In this document: piece after piece, positions 8,174-19,775 of the stretch
Layout: the number at the start of each line of letters is the position of its first letter
Position numbering within the stretch: position 1 is the first letter of the stretch
DNA from: Phaeodactylum tricornutum CCAP 1055/1
Taxonomy: Eukaryota; Bacillariophyta; Bacillariophyceae; Surirellales; Neidiaceae
NCBI RefSeq assembly: GCF_000150955.2
Contig: NC_011670.1
Location: 819,359-883,358 of the forward strand
Direction: 5' to 3'
Length of the DNA: 64,000 nt
Position numbers and translations under genes: made by a program
The notes under the pieces: model-generated
Told to the model about the DNA's origin: nothing
The model's input: the letters and a program-made list of their open reading frames with translations, nothing else
The model's database searches: none

Positions 8174-9169
8174 TTATGATGAACGGCTATCGCTGCTAGA
8201 CGAGGAACGGGAATTGCGGCGCCGTCGCGGGCGACGGCCATATTGGTCGCGGCTACGACTTCTACTGCGGCGACGTTCTTGATACCGTTGGTTCCGCGTC
8301 CCCTCCCTATCTTGCCTATTCCTCCGTTCAACTTCACGGCGATTGCTGTACTCCTGTGTTCTCCTCGATGCCGCTGTTTCGTGGGCGCTCCGCCGCCCCC
8401 TTGATCGCGAGGAACCTCGATGGAGTGAGCCCTCGTCATCATATCTATACTCGCCGTAGGGGTTTCGTTCGCGACGTTCATCGTGGAAACTTCCGGTAGG
8501 ATAGTTTTGCGTTCTCCAGTCATCGTCATGGAGACGATGGCGATGGCGAGCAGATTCTTCACGGGAGTTTCCATTCGGCCAGTGTTCCCGATGGTCCTGT
8601 CGCTGAGGGTACCGTTGGGGGCTCACAGGGCGAACAGTCCCATACCTCTGATTATCAGCCCTCCGATTTTCGGGAGGTAAAGGGAGTGGTAAGTTTTTTT
8701 CAAGCGGTGCTGACGATCCTGATTTTGACAACGATGCGGCTTTCTGAGCGGCTTGAGCCGCAAGCTCTTTTTTCTTTTCTTCCAAAAGCTTGCGCGGAAT
8801 ACCGACACCAGAATCCTGTGCATCTAACATCATACTCCATAAATCACGCACAAACATAGATGCTTCTTCATCTCCAAGAAAGCCCGCCACGTCCACCTGC
8901 GCCCTTCGGGGGTCAACCTCGGGCTGCGCGGCACTACTGTCGGATGCGACCGTGGGCAAAAACACGTTTACAATAGTACTGTAAACAATTTCATCCTCGA
9001 ATCCCAGAATTTCGGTGACGCGAGTTTCAATCCACTGTGCGAGTACAGCACGATTGACTTTGGAAATGTCGACGGGAGAAGAGAAATTTGCCGGAAAATT
9101 GATCGACTTGAGAGCCTTACTCAAGGCACGCGAATCACTCACGGAGGCGGTTCCCTTTATTGCTGGCAT
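8174..9169 (-). CDS. SRRM1: PWI-domain SR protein, SRRM1-like splicing coactivator
   Basis: The frame gives 331 residues from ATG at 9169. Residues of about 25-125 match the PWI domain: INFPANFSSPVDISKVNR, then LAQWIETRVTEILGFEDE, then a helix with FVRDLWSMMLD. PWI domains bind nucleic acid in pre-mRNA processing factors such as SRRM1/SRm160. After a KKKELAAQAAQKA helix the C-terminal half is disordered and rich in Arg, Ser, Asp and Tyr (RSRSRSRDQYGRRPRRRR), ending in a Ser run. It is much shorter than animal SRRM1, as in many protists. The expected site is nuclear speckles and the exon junction complex. The 3' end faces ATG12. Confidence 0.88.
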   Translation of the reverse strand: MPAIKGTASVSDSRALSKALKSINFPANFSSPVDISKVNRAVLAQWIETRVTEILGFEDEIVYSTIVNVFLPTVASDSSAAQPEVDPRRAQVDVAGFLGDEEASMFVRDLWSMMLDAQDSGVGIPRKLLEEKKKELAAQAAQKAASLSKSGSSAPLEKNLPLPLPPENRRADNQRYGTVRPVSPQRYPQRQDHREHWPNGNSREESARHRHRLHDDDWRTQNYPTGSFHDERRERNPYGEYRYDDEGSLHRGSSRSRGRRSAHETAASRRTQEYSNRREVERRNRQDREGTRNQRYQERRRSRSRSRDQYGRRPRRRRNSRSSSSSDSRSS

Positions 9170-9637
9170 TTTCCCAATCAACAGACAGAGTGACGTACAA
9201 AGAATCGATCTGCTCTTTCGGATATCTGGGAACCAAGATGATCTCTATGGAGCCGTGTATCCTTTTCACAAAGTCAAGCGTGAACCCAACGGCATGGTGA
9301 ACGTCGCGACCAAAACAATACCAAGTAAAAATCAATATAAAGCTGAGACACAGATTTGTCTGTCTCATACGACAATAATGATTATAGTGCAATACGACGA
9401 AATCCGTACAGAAACCCTAATTTGATTGACAGACAGGGAGACATCTCCATATAATTTCGAGTCGAGCGAGTCACACGCAAAGTTGAACTTGCTCCTCGAA
9501 TCGGTGAAGATTTGTTGTTTGGTTCCAACACATCACATTTTGCCTGAACACGAGCGACCAACGTCAACGAGAACCGCAGGAACGACCGACACAAGAAACT
9601 GAAATTACTATCCCAGTCTACAATAAGAACGATCAAC
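9170..9637. promoter_or_regulatory. Shared upstream region of SRRM1-like and hemB genes (468 bp)
   Basis: The two flanking genes diverge from here, so both promoters should lie inside. No TATA box or repeat stands out. Confidence 0.45.
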
Positions 9638-10999
<1,362 letters not shown>

Positions 11000-11840
11000 A
11001 CAAAGAATTTACAGTCAGAAATAAAAGTAGAGACATAAGTCGCTCGCTTTAAGCTATTGGATGACAACTTTTCGCCCGTGGTTATCAGTTGTCTCTTTCA
11101 GATGCCAGCATAGATCAAAGTGACCTCCCACTCTGATCCCAAGTCCATTGAGACTCTATTGTAGTTGGAGGCGCTGGTGTCGACGAGGTGTCTTCGGGAC
11201 GACCCGTGAAACGACACTATTTGACCACGCAACTAGATCGCTAGACAAGGTCCGGAATGTTCGGGCTGCTCTACAAAGGAGCCCGCAGAATGATGGACAT
11301 CGCACTTTTCTGACACCGAATGCCTCCTACGAACTTTTAGTCCATGTTTGCATTAATAACTTTGTCCAGAGTGAAGGGGTCTCGAGCTGAGAGAGCATCG
11401 ACGACTGCCATGACCGCGAGCAATCGAGAGATGGAGATCAAAAGCCTGCACCAAAGTGGCAGTAATATAAATTAGTATCGGCAGTTTGTCTTCATTTTGT
11501 GTTCTTTCAATTTACCGTAACTCTACATCAATCCACGAAGGCACTGCCTTTGTTCATCTAGCTTACTGACATAGCAAGCATACACATTAATTTTTGACGG
11601 AGAAGCAAGAACTATAATCTCCTAGAAAATCTCTGGGGCATCCTGTCCATCAGGTTTGATGCACAAAGGCGAGACGTGTTACCAGCTAATTCAACCAGCA
11701 AGCGGAGCAGCATGCCAATTCGAAGCGATGGTGGGAGAACTGTGGTCATGGATGAGGCTTGTCTCATCATATGTATGATTGTCTCCAGACCCAAATTTTT
11801 GACAGAATAGGTCCTGAGTCCCCGCATGACACAGAAACAA
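11000..11840. other. Convergent intergenic region (841 bp)
   Basis: This lies between the 3' ends of hemB and WDR83 and is unusually long for a convergent gap in this window. Short frames on either strand show no recognisable protein. No RNA gene or repeat was seen. The first 100 bases probably hold the hemB 3' UTR. Confidence 0.4.
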
Positions 11841-13099
11841 TCACTCTTCCCATCTCATGAATGAAGATTCGTGCGCCCATACTACAGCGTTTCCATCGTA
11901 GCTTCCCGTAAGTATGACGGAATTTTGGGCAACAGAAGGATGCGCAGCGATCGTACAGGTGGGCTTGCGATGCCCCCGAAGAATCTGTATGGGCGTCGCA
12001 CGAACTAAATCATACAAAACAGCATCTCCATTCTCTGACCCCGAGACAATGGTTGCGTCATCAGCAGTCAAGCAGCATTCCAGTCCATACATGCCTGCCT
12101 TGTGGTGAGAAGAATAGGTGTTGAGCAACTCACCCGTATCCAGCTCAATCAAACGGATAGTTCCATCAAGGCAGCTCACTGCGAGACATTTGTCGTCGTA
12201 AGTAGGTGCCATACAAGTGATCGCACCCCCAACTTGATCGCACCGGATTTGTCCTTTTCTCAAGTCGTAGGATCTCACTGCGCCGTCGACTGAACCCGCC
12301 ATGATGACGGCATTTCCATCTGTCTGGTCTAGATGCATGCATGACACAGAATCTTTGGCTTCCTTAAAAATTTGAATGGGAGTATGACTGCGACTGGCAC
12401 GTCCATCCCAAACACAAACAGTTGCATCATAAGAGGCCGACAAGAAAGTCTCACAGTTATCGCTGATAGCAACCGCGTTAATACGCCCAGCGTGGCCTTG
12501 GTATCGCCGTTTCACACGTTTGGTTACGACATCGGTAACTATTAGGGTATTTCCAGAAGCTGCCACTAAAGTGCTGGACTTCTGGTCCAACGCAAGAGAC
12601 GATATGGGGTGGGTATATCCGTCCGTGTAAGCCTGAATTGGCAGAGCCCGTGGAAGAGCTTCCACGGCAATGGATTGATCCCGATGTTTTGAGGTGCCCG
12701 ATGGCAGGGGAGGAAATGCTGGGTCAAGACGAGTCGGATTCCATAGTCGAATGGAACGATCGTGTCCACCTGTCAAACAGTACTTTCCGTCGCCTAAAAA
12801 CATTAAAACAAGTGGTTGAGATTAAATCGCGTGAAAATGCCTCGATATAGTACTATGTTTTATCCCATCAGCTCAAAGTGAAGGAATATATTTCTATCGG
12901 TGTCATCAATGGCCACTGAATGCAGTCGTTCAGTCCAAGCGCGAGAAATATTTTCATCTTTTGGGAAGCAGAAAAGAAAACATGAAAACAATAACTTACC
13001 GGTAAAACGCAGCGTCTGAACAGGTCCATCGTGTCCGATCAATCGAGCAACGGCTGTCTTAGGCAATGCCAATCCCACGTCTCTATTGGATGCTATCAT
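11841..13099 (-). CDS. WDR83: WD40 protein WDR83/MORG1
   Basis: Exons 13000-13099 and 11841-12793 join across a 206-bp intron (donor GTAAGT, acceptor TTTTTAG, codon GG/C split after one base... ACC G/GC). They give 350 residues. The sequence is a seven-bladed WD40 propeller with the typical WDR83 order: LIGHDGPVQTLRF, then GDGKYCLTGGHDRSIRLWNP, GHAGRINAVAIS, AGSVDGAVRSYDLRKGQI, SCLDGTIRLIELDTGELL, and a last SYDGNAVVW blade. WDR83/MORG1 is a MAP-kinase scaffold in animals and is also found in the catalytic spliceosome. In a diatom the spliceosomal role is the safer inference. It is a cytosolic or nuclear protein with no targeting signal. Confidence 0.9.
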
Positions 13100-13650
13100 A
13101 CGGCAACATCATAACACTTAATTGTGCCTTCGGAGAGGGTTCGCAGCGCCTTTTTTGCACGAAGCGTTTGTCTCAAAATGTGTGGCACTCCCTACTGCTG
13201 TTATCGTCCACACAGGAACACTTCATTCGTAAATCGACGGGTTTTGACTCGTGGATGGTGTGACAGACGACTCTCTATCCTTGTCTACAATTAGTTACCA
13301 TGAACCCATCACGAATGACCTTCAATGTAGGTCCCCTACATTAGCTTTCCGAATAGTTAGCTATTTGTAAAATAATACCAGTTACAACTATTGACCGTGA
13401 CCGTGAGCAGCCTTCGAAGTACCTTTTGCATGAGGGAGGGTGAGAGTGTATGCGGACTGCCGACTCTGACGTCGGTAAGCAACAGCTAGTTTTCAGCGCT
13501 CGAACTATTTTCACAAAAACAAAAACATGAGATATCCATTTGTGAAGGACAATACTGCAAGTCCGAAGTCGGAGCTACATTACATGACTTACATTATTTA
13601 ATGGAGCTACCGTCCTGGGAATATCATAGATATGCATTAAGTCCCATATT
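13100..13650. other. Intergenic region (551 bp)
   Basis: This lies upstream of WDR83 and downstream of the Get3-like gene. It contains no supported gene, repeat or RNA. The stretch 13370-13520 includes mixed GTGACCGTGA repeats too short to call. Confidence 0.4.
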
Positions 13651-16053
13651 CTATATCTCTCTCAGTAGTTCGTCGGCCAATACCTTAAGTCCAAACACAC
13701 CGCGGGGTTCCGTGTCCAGGTACTTAATTTTGGTAATTAGAGGAGGTGCAGGGTAACTCGAAACAGCATCTTCAAGGTCTTTTACGGATATTGCTTGAGT
13801 CTGCCCCACATGATCCAGAAAAGTCTTTGCATCGTTTCCATCGTCCCCAAGAACTTGGTTTGCCACAATGTTTCGGCATTTAATAGGCATGTCTGGGGAC
13901 TCAAACGTCAGATCATTTAGAAGTCGCATGCTTTCCCTTACGGCAAGCTCCGTGGGCACTGTTACGATGAGAAATTCCGTTTGTGCAGCATCAGCAAACA
14001 AATTTTCGAGATCGTACATTTGGAGCTGGAAGGACAGAAGAGTGGACTTTGCTGTTGCTGCAGCATTTGAGATGTCCTCTGACCGTGCGGAACTTCCGAT
14101 TAACATTTTTATTGCCGTATTCGAATTCACTTTTTCGGCTATAATAAGCAGGCGATCTATAAGCTCGGCAAGAAAGCCTGGTGTGCTCAGCATTCGAAGT
14201 GTATGCCCTGTTGGGGCCGTGTCCAATACAATCCGGTCGAATCCGCCCTTCTTCACCAGATTGACAATCTTCGCCAAAGCCACCACCTCGTCCGTGCCTG
14301 CCGGAAGAGTATCAAACACCTCTTGTAGGTCACGCAGCGTATTTCGAAGACCAGCATCTGAAGGATTATCGTCTCCACCAATGAGTTGATCCACAACACC
14401 TTTAAATTGATTGATTGCTGTCGACGGATCGATTTCTAAAACAGACAGTGAGCCATCCGTCGTCGGGATTCCTATTAGCGGAACATCCACAAGCTTTCCA
14501 CCAGAGAGGTCTATTTCGATAGCATCACCAATACTGTGAGCCGGATCCGTGCTTATCAGCGCTACTTTGTGGCCTTTCGAAGCCATCGAAACCGCTAGTG
14601 CCGACGAAGTCGTTGTCTTTCCGACTCCTCCTTTCCCCCCACAAATTACAACTCGTGGCTCATTCGAGCTATCGACATTCATCAAATGCGCAAAGCTGAG
14701 GTTTTCTGTAAAGCATTGTGCAGCAAGGTATCCCAATGCGGGCACTCCGACCAATTCAACATCGAAAAATGGAACCCTGGTAATGCCAATAGGAGCGGAA
14801 CTACCATTTGCTTTGTACTCTTCACTACAGCTCACGTCCTGAACAGCTTCTTCAAGCTTGGCGATCCATTTTTTCTGTCCATCCTTTCGTCGATCGTAAT
14901 ATTGTTGTAGAGCTTCAGAGTCCACATCGTCATCTATCCCACCGACACATTGGTTCACGACTATATCCGTGATACTTACTCCTTGATAATTGAGTTCGGC
15001 GGCAAGGCGTTTCGATTCGGCAACTCCGAGCTTGGTAGGGACTGTCACGACAACAAAACGCGTCGACTGGGAATCTTGAAGCCGCTCGCGAAGATTACTC
15101 ATCTTTCGACGAAACTGCTCCAATCGGTTGACGGCATCGTCGATGCTTTTTGCACGTTTCTGTGCTTCGTCATTTCCAAAGAAGGTTTGTAAAGTGGACG
15201 CCAGCCCCGATAGTTGCAAGCGAATTTTAATAAGTTTCCCCAATAGGCCGTCCAAGAATTTCGGCAAAGCTAACAGTCGCAAAGTATGTCCGGTGGGTGC
15301 GGTGTCCACAATTACCACGTCGTAACCTTTGGCCACAGATTCCGAATCCAATACATTCGACAAAGCCACGAGTTCGTCCAAACCTGGCGGAGGGTTGTTC
15401 AAAAGACCACTGAATTCTCTCAAACCGAAGCTTTCCAGTAAGTCCACAGAAACACCGAGAGCATCAGCTAGTCGATCGATATCAAAGGCAGCAATGTTTT
15501 CGCGAAAGTCCTCGAGCGCAGCCGAAGCGTCGACTTCGCATGCGTCCAATCTACCACCTGTCAGAGAGTCCGTCATAGCAACAGGACGACCGTTGTTCTT
15601 GCGCAAATCCTCATCCAAGGCATCACCTAGAGAGTGAGCAGGGTCGGTAGATACGATCAGAACCTTCAAATCCTTTTCGATGGCTGAAGCCAAACTAACG
15701 GCCAGCGCCGATGACACGGTGGTTTTCCCGACTCCTCCTTTTCCACCGACAAAGACGGTGGAGGGTAGTTGGCCCGGAGATCTGCTGCTGATATCTTCAA
15801 CGAGTTTATTCAAAGAAAACAGCTTTCCATACTGAGATTGATGTTTCTGAAAGTCAAGGTCAAATCTTGATGGACTCGGACGACCGAAGCCAGTCGGAAT
15901 GTTCCTTTCACAGGACGTGCTTGGACCCCTGCTCGTCGCCCTCCTATTGGAATGAATCGGATTCGGTTGGAAAGCCGAAACATAACACGATATTAACAAC
16001 ACCGCAAGTATAGATGCCCGCAGCTTTATCATTCTTCTGAGCGCTATTACCAT
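13651..16053 (-). CDS. Two-domain Get3/ArsA-type ATPase with plastid presequence
   Basis: From ATG 16053 the protein has 800 residues. The next ATG, 16032, gives 793 and starts a better signal peptide (MIKLRASILAVLLISC, then YVSAFQP, a diatom plastid-import motif). Two complete ArsA/Get3 ATPase units follow in tandem. The deviant P-loops read VGGKGGVGKTT (about residue 96 from 16032) and CGGKGGVGKTT (about 463). Each has STDPAHS (switch I) and DTAPTGHTLR (switch II). In bacteria ArsA drives arsenite export; eukaryotic Get3 delivers tail-anchored membrane proteins. Tandem fused halves are the bacterial ArsA layout, whereas cytosolic Get3 is a homodimer of single halves. A plastid stroma role in membrane-protein handling is inference. 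No intron is needed. Confidence 0.85.
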   Translation of the reverse strand: MVIALRRMIKLRASILAVLLISCYVSAFQPNPIHSNRRATSRGPSTSCERNIPTGFGRPSPSRFDLDFQKHQSQYGKLFSLNKLVEDISSRSPGQLPSTVFVGGKGGVGKTTVSSALAVSLASAIEKDLKVLIVSTDPAHSLGDALDEDLRKNNGRPVAMTDSLTGGRLDACEVDASAALEDFRENIAAFDIDRLADALGVSVDLLESFGLREFSGLLNNPPPGLDELVALSNVLDSESVAKGYDVVIVDTAPTGHTLRLLALPKFLDGLLGKLIKIRLQLSGLASTLQTFFGNDEAQKRAKSIDDAVNRLEQFRRKMSNLRERLQDSQSTRFVVVTVPTKLGVAESKRLAAELNYQGVSITDIVVNQCVGGIDDDVDSEALQQYYDRRKDGQKKWIAKLEEAVQDVSCSEEYKANGSSAPIGITRVPFFDVELVGVPALGYLAAQCFTENLSFAHLMNVDSSNEPRVVICGGKGGVGKTTTSSALAVSMASKGHKVALISTDPAHSIGDAIEIDLSGGKLVDVPLIGIPTTDGSLSVLEIDPSTAINQFKGVVDQLIGGDDNPSDAGLRNTLRDLQEVFDTLPAGTDEVVALAKIVNLVKKGGFDRIVLDTAPTGHTLRMLSTPGFLAELIDRLLIIAEKVNSNTAIKMLIGSSARSEDISNAAATAKSTLLSFQLQMYDLENLFADAAQTEFLIVTVPTELAVRESMRLLNDLTFESPDMPIKCRNIVANQVLGDDGNDAKTFLDHVGQTQAISVKDLEDAVSSYPAPPLITKIKYLDTEPRGVFGLKVLADELLREI

Positions 16054-16415
16054 GTTTAATCGTACTTTTGATTGACCGATTGATTGGAATGATCTGCGGA
16101 TGCCACCAAAAACTTGTGATGTGATCACGTCATATCACGGCAAAGCAGCTTGTTCGACCGAAGTCGGACTAGTAGAAAGAACTGACTTTGAAAGCGACAA
16201 TGAAGCCACGTGGAAAAACGTTACGCAGCTGCGGCCAGACGCTAGGCGTGTTACCCTTACAGCTAATTCAAGTGACCTAATGTTTGGTAAACCAGGAAAA
16301 ATGGTGCAAAGTTAAGTGAGTGAACTCCCAATAGCCTACTAACATAAGCTATTATCTGATTGCATGGATTTGCGTTGCATGATTTGTCCATAGGGCGATG
16401 AATGCGAAGAAAAAT
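16054..16415. other. Intergenic region (362 bp)
   Basis: This lies between the start of the Get3-like gene and the 3' end of the Rheb-like gene, both leftward. It should hold the Get3-like promoter and the Rheb-like 3' UTR. Nothing else was seen. Confidence 0.4.
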
Positions 16416-17238
16416 TTAGAAAATGGCACAACCGGTTTCGCCGGATTCCTTCAAAAGACCATCATCCTTTTCAATCTCTTTCAAAAGCGTGTGAAATACA
16501 TCGGCCACGTTCTCCCCTGTCTTACTAGAACATTCGACGTACGGAATTCCCCACGCATCGGCCAGTTTTTGGGCGTCCTATGGAAGCCGTTGGATTGAGC
16601 GATTACATGACAAAGACAGCATCAATCCAAGTCAAAGGAAACGTCTCAACATTCGCTACTTACCGCATGTGTAACTTGTCGCTCTTCAGACAGATCAGCC
16701 ATACTTCCAACCAGAACACGGGGAACGTCGGGCGCATCACCGAGCGTGTTCAACAGTGAATCGTTGACCAGGGCGATCATATCGAAAGATTGCCGAGAGA
16801 CAATGCTAAAAATCAACGCATAGCCATGAACGCCGAGCGATGCATTTCTCGAAAGTCTGGAGTACTCATCCTGAGAGATAGGAGTGGAATGTCAGGAAAT
16901 GAGTGCCAATTTTGCTACATCCCATTTCCGATTGGTAAGGAACGTACCATTCCAGCCGTATCTACAATATCTGTCGCGAAATGAACTTTGCGGAATCTGA
17001 TGGTCTTGCTGTGCGTCGTTTCAATGGTTGGATCATACCTGAGTAGCAGTAAAAGTGAGAGACGACAAGAGCAATCTTTTTTTCCTTCAGAGCACGTAGA
17101 AATGTTTCTTTGACATTCTTACGTTTCAGAAAAGGTACCCGAAACGAAGGAATGGGTCAAAGAGCTCTTGCCGACAGCGCGAAAACCGAGAACGGCGATC
17201 TTTCGATGAACCAGCGTGGGTTCCTTCCCTTTATTCAT
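16416..17238 (-). CDS. Rheb-like Ras-family GTPase with unusual G3 and G4 motifs (four exons)
   Basis: Four exons, 17123-17238, 16948-17038, 16664-16870 and 16416-16577, join in matching phase. The introns are 84, 77 and 86 bp, all GT-AG. The 191-residue product has a P-loop of Rheb type (GFRAVGKSSLTHSF, with the Rheb-specific Arg), switch I YDPTIETTHSK, and a C-terminal CAIF prenylation box. Rheb activates TOR kinase at endomembranes. Two motifs deviate. G3 reads DTAGM instead of DTAGQ, and G4 reads SMAD instead of NKxD, keeping only the Asp that contacts guanine. G5 is CSSK. Start: MNKGKEPTLVHRK. Assignment to the Rheb subfamily is by DTAG-x-DEYS, GVHGYALIFSI and the P-loop Arg. Confidence 0.85.
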
Positions 17239-18355
17239 ACTGTCGATCAAGTGTATCGAATTGTACTACGGTTGGGGACCCTCGCATGGATTTCAAATCG
17301 CGCTGTCTGCGAGTCAATCTCGCTTAACACCGTCCTCGCGAGGAGAAGAATAAGGCCAAGACCTCTGTTGTGCGAGCCACAGCGCGGAGATAAAGCTCAG
17401 GAGAAACAATGGGACAAGGTTTTGTCATATCGTCTAGAAGGAAGACGAAACCCGTTCAGTTCTCTATAAAATTGCGTACGGTACATGCGACAATGATTTG
17501 ATTTTTACATCGGTCGCTAAAAGGCGTCCACTCTGCAAGCTCATCTACGACCTAGAAAATTGGAAAAAGTATATTTTGCCTAGAAAAAGTGTTGGCCTGT
17601 TAGTGCCCTACAAGATGCTCTTTCCAATTGGTGATTACCCACCAGAAGTGGGGAGAGAGCTCCCGCAGTATTTTTAAAGTAGATATCCTTTAGACGTTAC
17701 TAGAACCAACAAATGGCCTCCATAGTTGCACAGACAAAGGAAAGTAGCGACGGATGACACACGCACCGTCTGCAACGTCTGGGTGTCGTGAACGGACAAC
17801 TTCTCACAAGACTCTATCGTTCACGGTGTTGTTTCGGTGGGTCGTACCGGGTCGCGGATTCGTCGTGGCCTATCTCGGGTCCACAACTGCACTTGCTATC
17901 AGTCAACCAATCTAGAGCTGTAAGCTTACTACTTTACTAACTTCTGAGATTATACGAACTTTATTTGACTATTCTCCTTTGGGTAAGAACCTCTCAAACC
18001 CGTGGGACCAGACCTCTTCATTCCTGCGGTTCTGATCTTGTAAATATTCAATCTCACTGGATACTTACATAGTTTGTATCCTTTCCTAATATATTGTGTA
18101 CTCTTGCATTGAGTATGCTAAACATATATTCTGAGTCCCGTACTCTTGTCTTCCTTGCGACACTGGGGACATGCCAAAGTGTCGCTTTTACTACACACAC
18201 ACTTCTAACACTATAACTGTTGGAAACAATCTTTCCATCAAAATTATTTGACAAGGAGTCCTCATATTTTCTTCACTACATAGTTGACCGTGAGTTCGAT
18301 TGTTTGTATTTTAATGTAACGCTCCTTTGGGCAACAAACGTCATTTGTTGCTGGA
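17239..18355. other. Long intergenic region without recognised gene (1,117 bp)
   Basis: No frame longer than about 85 codons here resembles a protein family, and splice-linked frames did not extend into anything recognisable. The GC content falls sharply after about 17920. The region lies upstream of both the Rheb-like gene and the carboxypeptidase gene, so it should contain both promoters. Confidence 0.4.
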
Positions 18356-19727
18356 ATGAATTTTCCGAGTCTCTTCTGGAGCATGACGCTATTCAGCGGT
18401 CCTTCGTTTGCATTTCGCCCGTGCACTTTTACGCGATTGGCCAGGAGTCCCCGAGTGGGAATGACTCAAATTAGCATCAGTGACACATTTGACGGCGGCA
18501 ACATAGAGGTAGGCGCTATAGAAGGTGACCGCGTCCGTCTTCGAATCAAACCGGATGTTTTCACTGAACTCGAACAAAAAAGCCACGCTCAGTCTTTTTG
18601 CTTTCGATCTACCGTCAGCCAACTTTCTCCGGCGGAAACAAAAGAAATAACCTACGTGATTGACAATGCGTCTGAAACGTCCTATCCAACTGCATGGAAA
18701 CGCTCAACTGTTTTCTTTTCCAAGAATTTGGAAGATACGGACTCCTGGCGTAGAAAATTGGATACCGAGTATGTGGATGGTAAGCTAATGTGGACACACA
18801 ACCACAGTCAAAATGGCAGCGTCTTCTTCAGCTATTTTCCTCCCTATTCCTACAATCGGCATCTTGATCTCATTGCTCGGTGTAGTGACCATGCAGTCGT
18901 CACTTCTCTGGGACAGACTTTGGAAGGCCGGGAGATGGACTGTGTCAAAGTAGGAACTGGTGATAGGACTTGCTGGATTATCCACCGACAGCATCCCGGA
19001 GAAAGCATGGCAGAATTTTTTGCCGAAGGACTTTGGCACGTCTTCTAGGACTAGAGACCAATGGCGAGATAGATGGCATGGTCAAAAAAGCATTGGCCCA
19101 GTATACGTTTTACGTTGTCCCATCCATGTGTCCGGATGGTGTTGTCATGGGCCATCTACGAACAAACGGTGCAGGTGCAAACTTGAATCGGGAATGGGAC
19201 GACTCTGGAGAATATAAAGCGCCCTCCCTGGAGCGTTCCCCCGAGGTCTACCATGTCCTGCGAAAAATGCAAGAAACGGGCGTAGACTGTTTTATCGACG
19301 TTCACGGTGATGAAGAGCTACCGTTAATTTTTTGAGTGGCGCCGAAGGAACCAAGCATTGGGGACCACGACTCCAAAGCTTACACGGTGTTTTCTTGGCA
19401 GCCTACGAGAGAGCCAACTCGGATATACAAAGAGAAATCAGCTACAAGCCAGACCCAGAAGGTGTCGAAGCGGCGGGAAACTTGGCGACCAGTAGTGTTG
19501 CCAATCGATTCGACTGCCTATCGGCAACCTTGGAAATACCGTTTAAAGACTGCATATCCAACTCGGATCCCGACCGTGGTTGGAGTCCGAACCGAGCGAG
19601 GATGCTAGGTCGCTCTCTAATAGATGCTCTGACTCACGTATACCCTTACCTCCGTCTTGAAGGAGAGTTCTGGAAAGAGCTGTCCGCTAAGGATGCGTAC
19701 GTCGTTCCTACTAGTAAGTACGAATAA
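18356..19727 (+). pseudogene. M14 metallo-carboxypeptidase, reading frame broken twice
   Basis: Three overlapping frames together spell one M14 zinc carboxypeptidase of the cytosolic-carboxypeptidase type. The first zinc ligands are in RQHPGESMAEFF (HxxE), the third His in FIDVHGDEELP, and the substrate-binding Asn-Arg in GANLNREWDD. The catalytic Glu is in SATLEIPFKD. The N-terminus (MNFPSLFWSMTLFSGP then SFAFRP) looks like a plastid presequence. The frame moves once near 19036-19042, in AEGL/LARLLGLE, and again near 19322-19337, in DEELP/NFLSGAEG. Each break equals one missing base next to a T-rich run. No GT-AG intron fits either point. Everything else is conserved, so this is either a very young pseudogene or two sequence errors. 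Confidence 0.75.
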
Positions 19728-19775
19728 TGAAAAAAAAGTATTAGAAAAAAGAAAACCAAGCCTATGCCACACGTT

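Noticed and set aside
11612-11827. A 71-codon leftward frame starting 14 bp past the WDR83 stop
   Set aside because: No family resemblance; it probably lies in the 3' UTR region.
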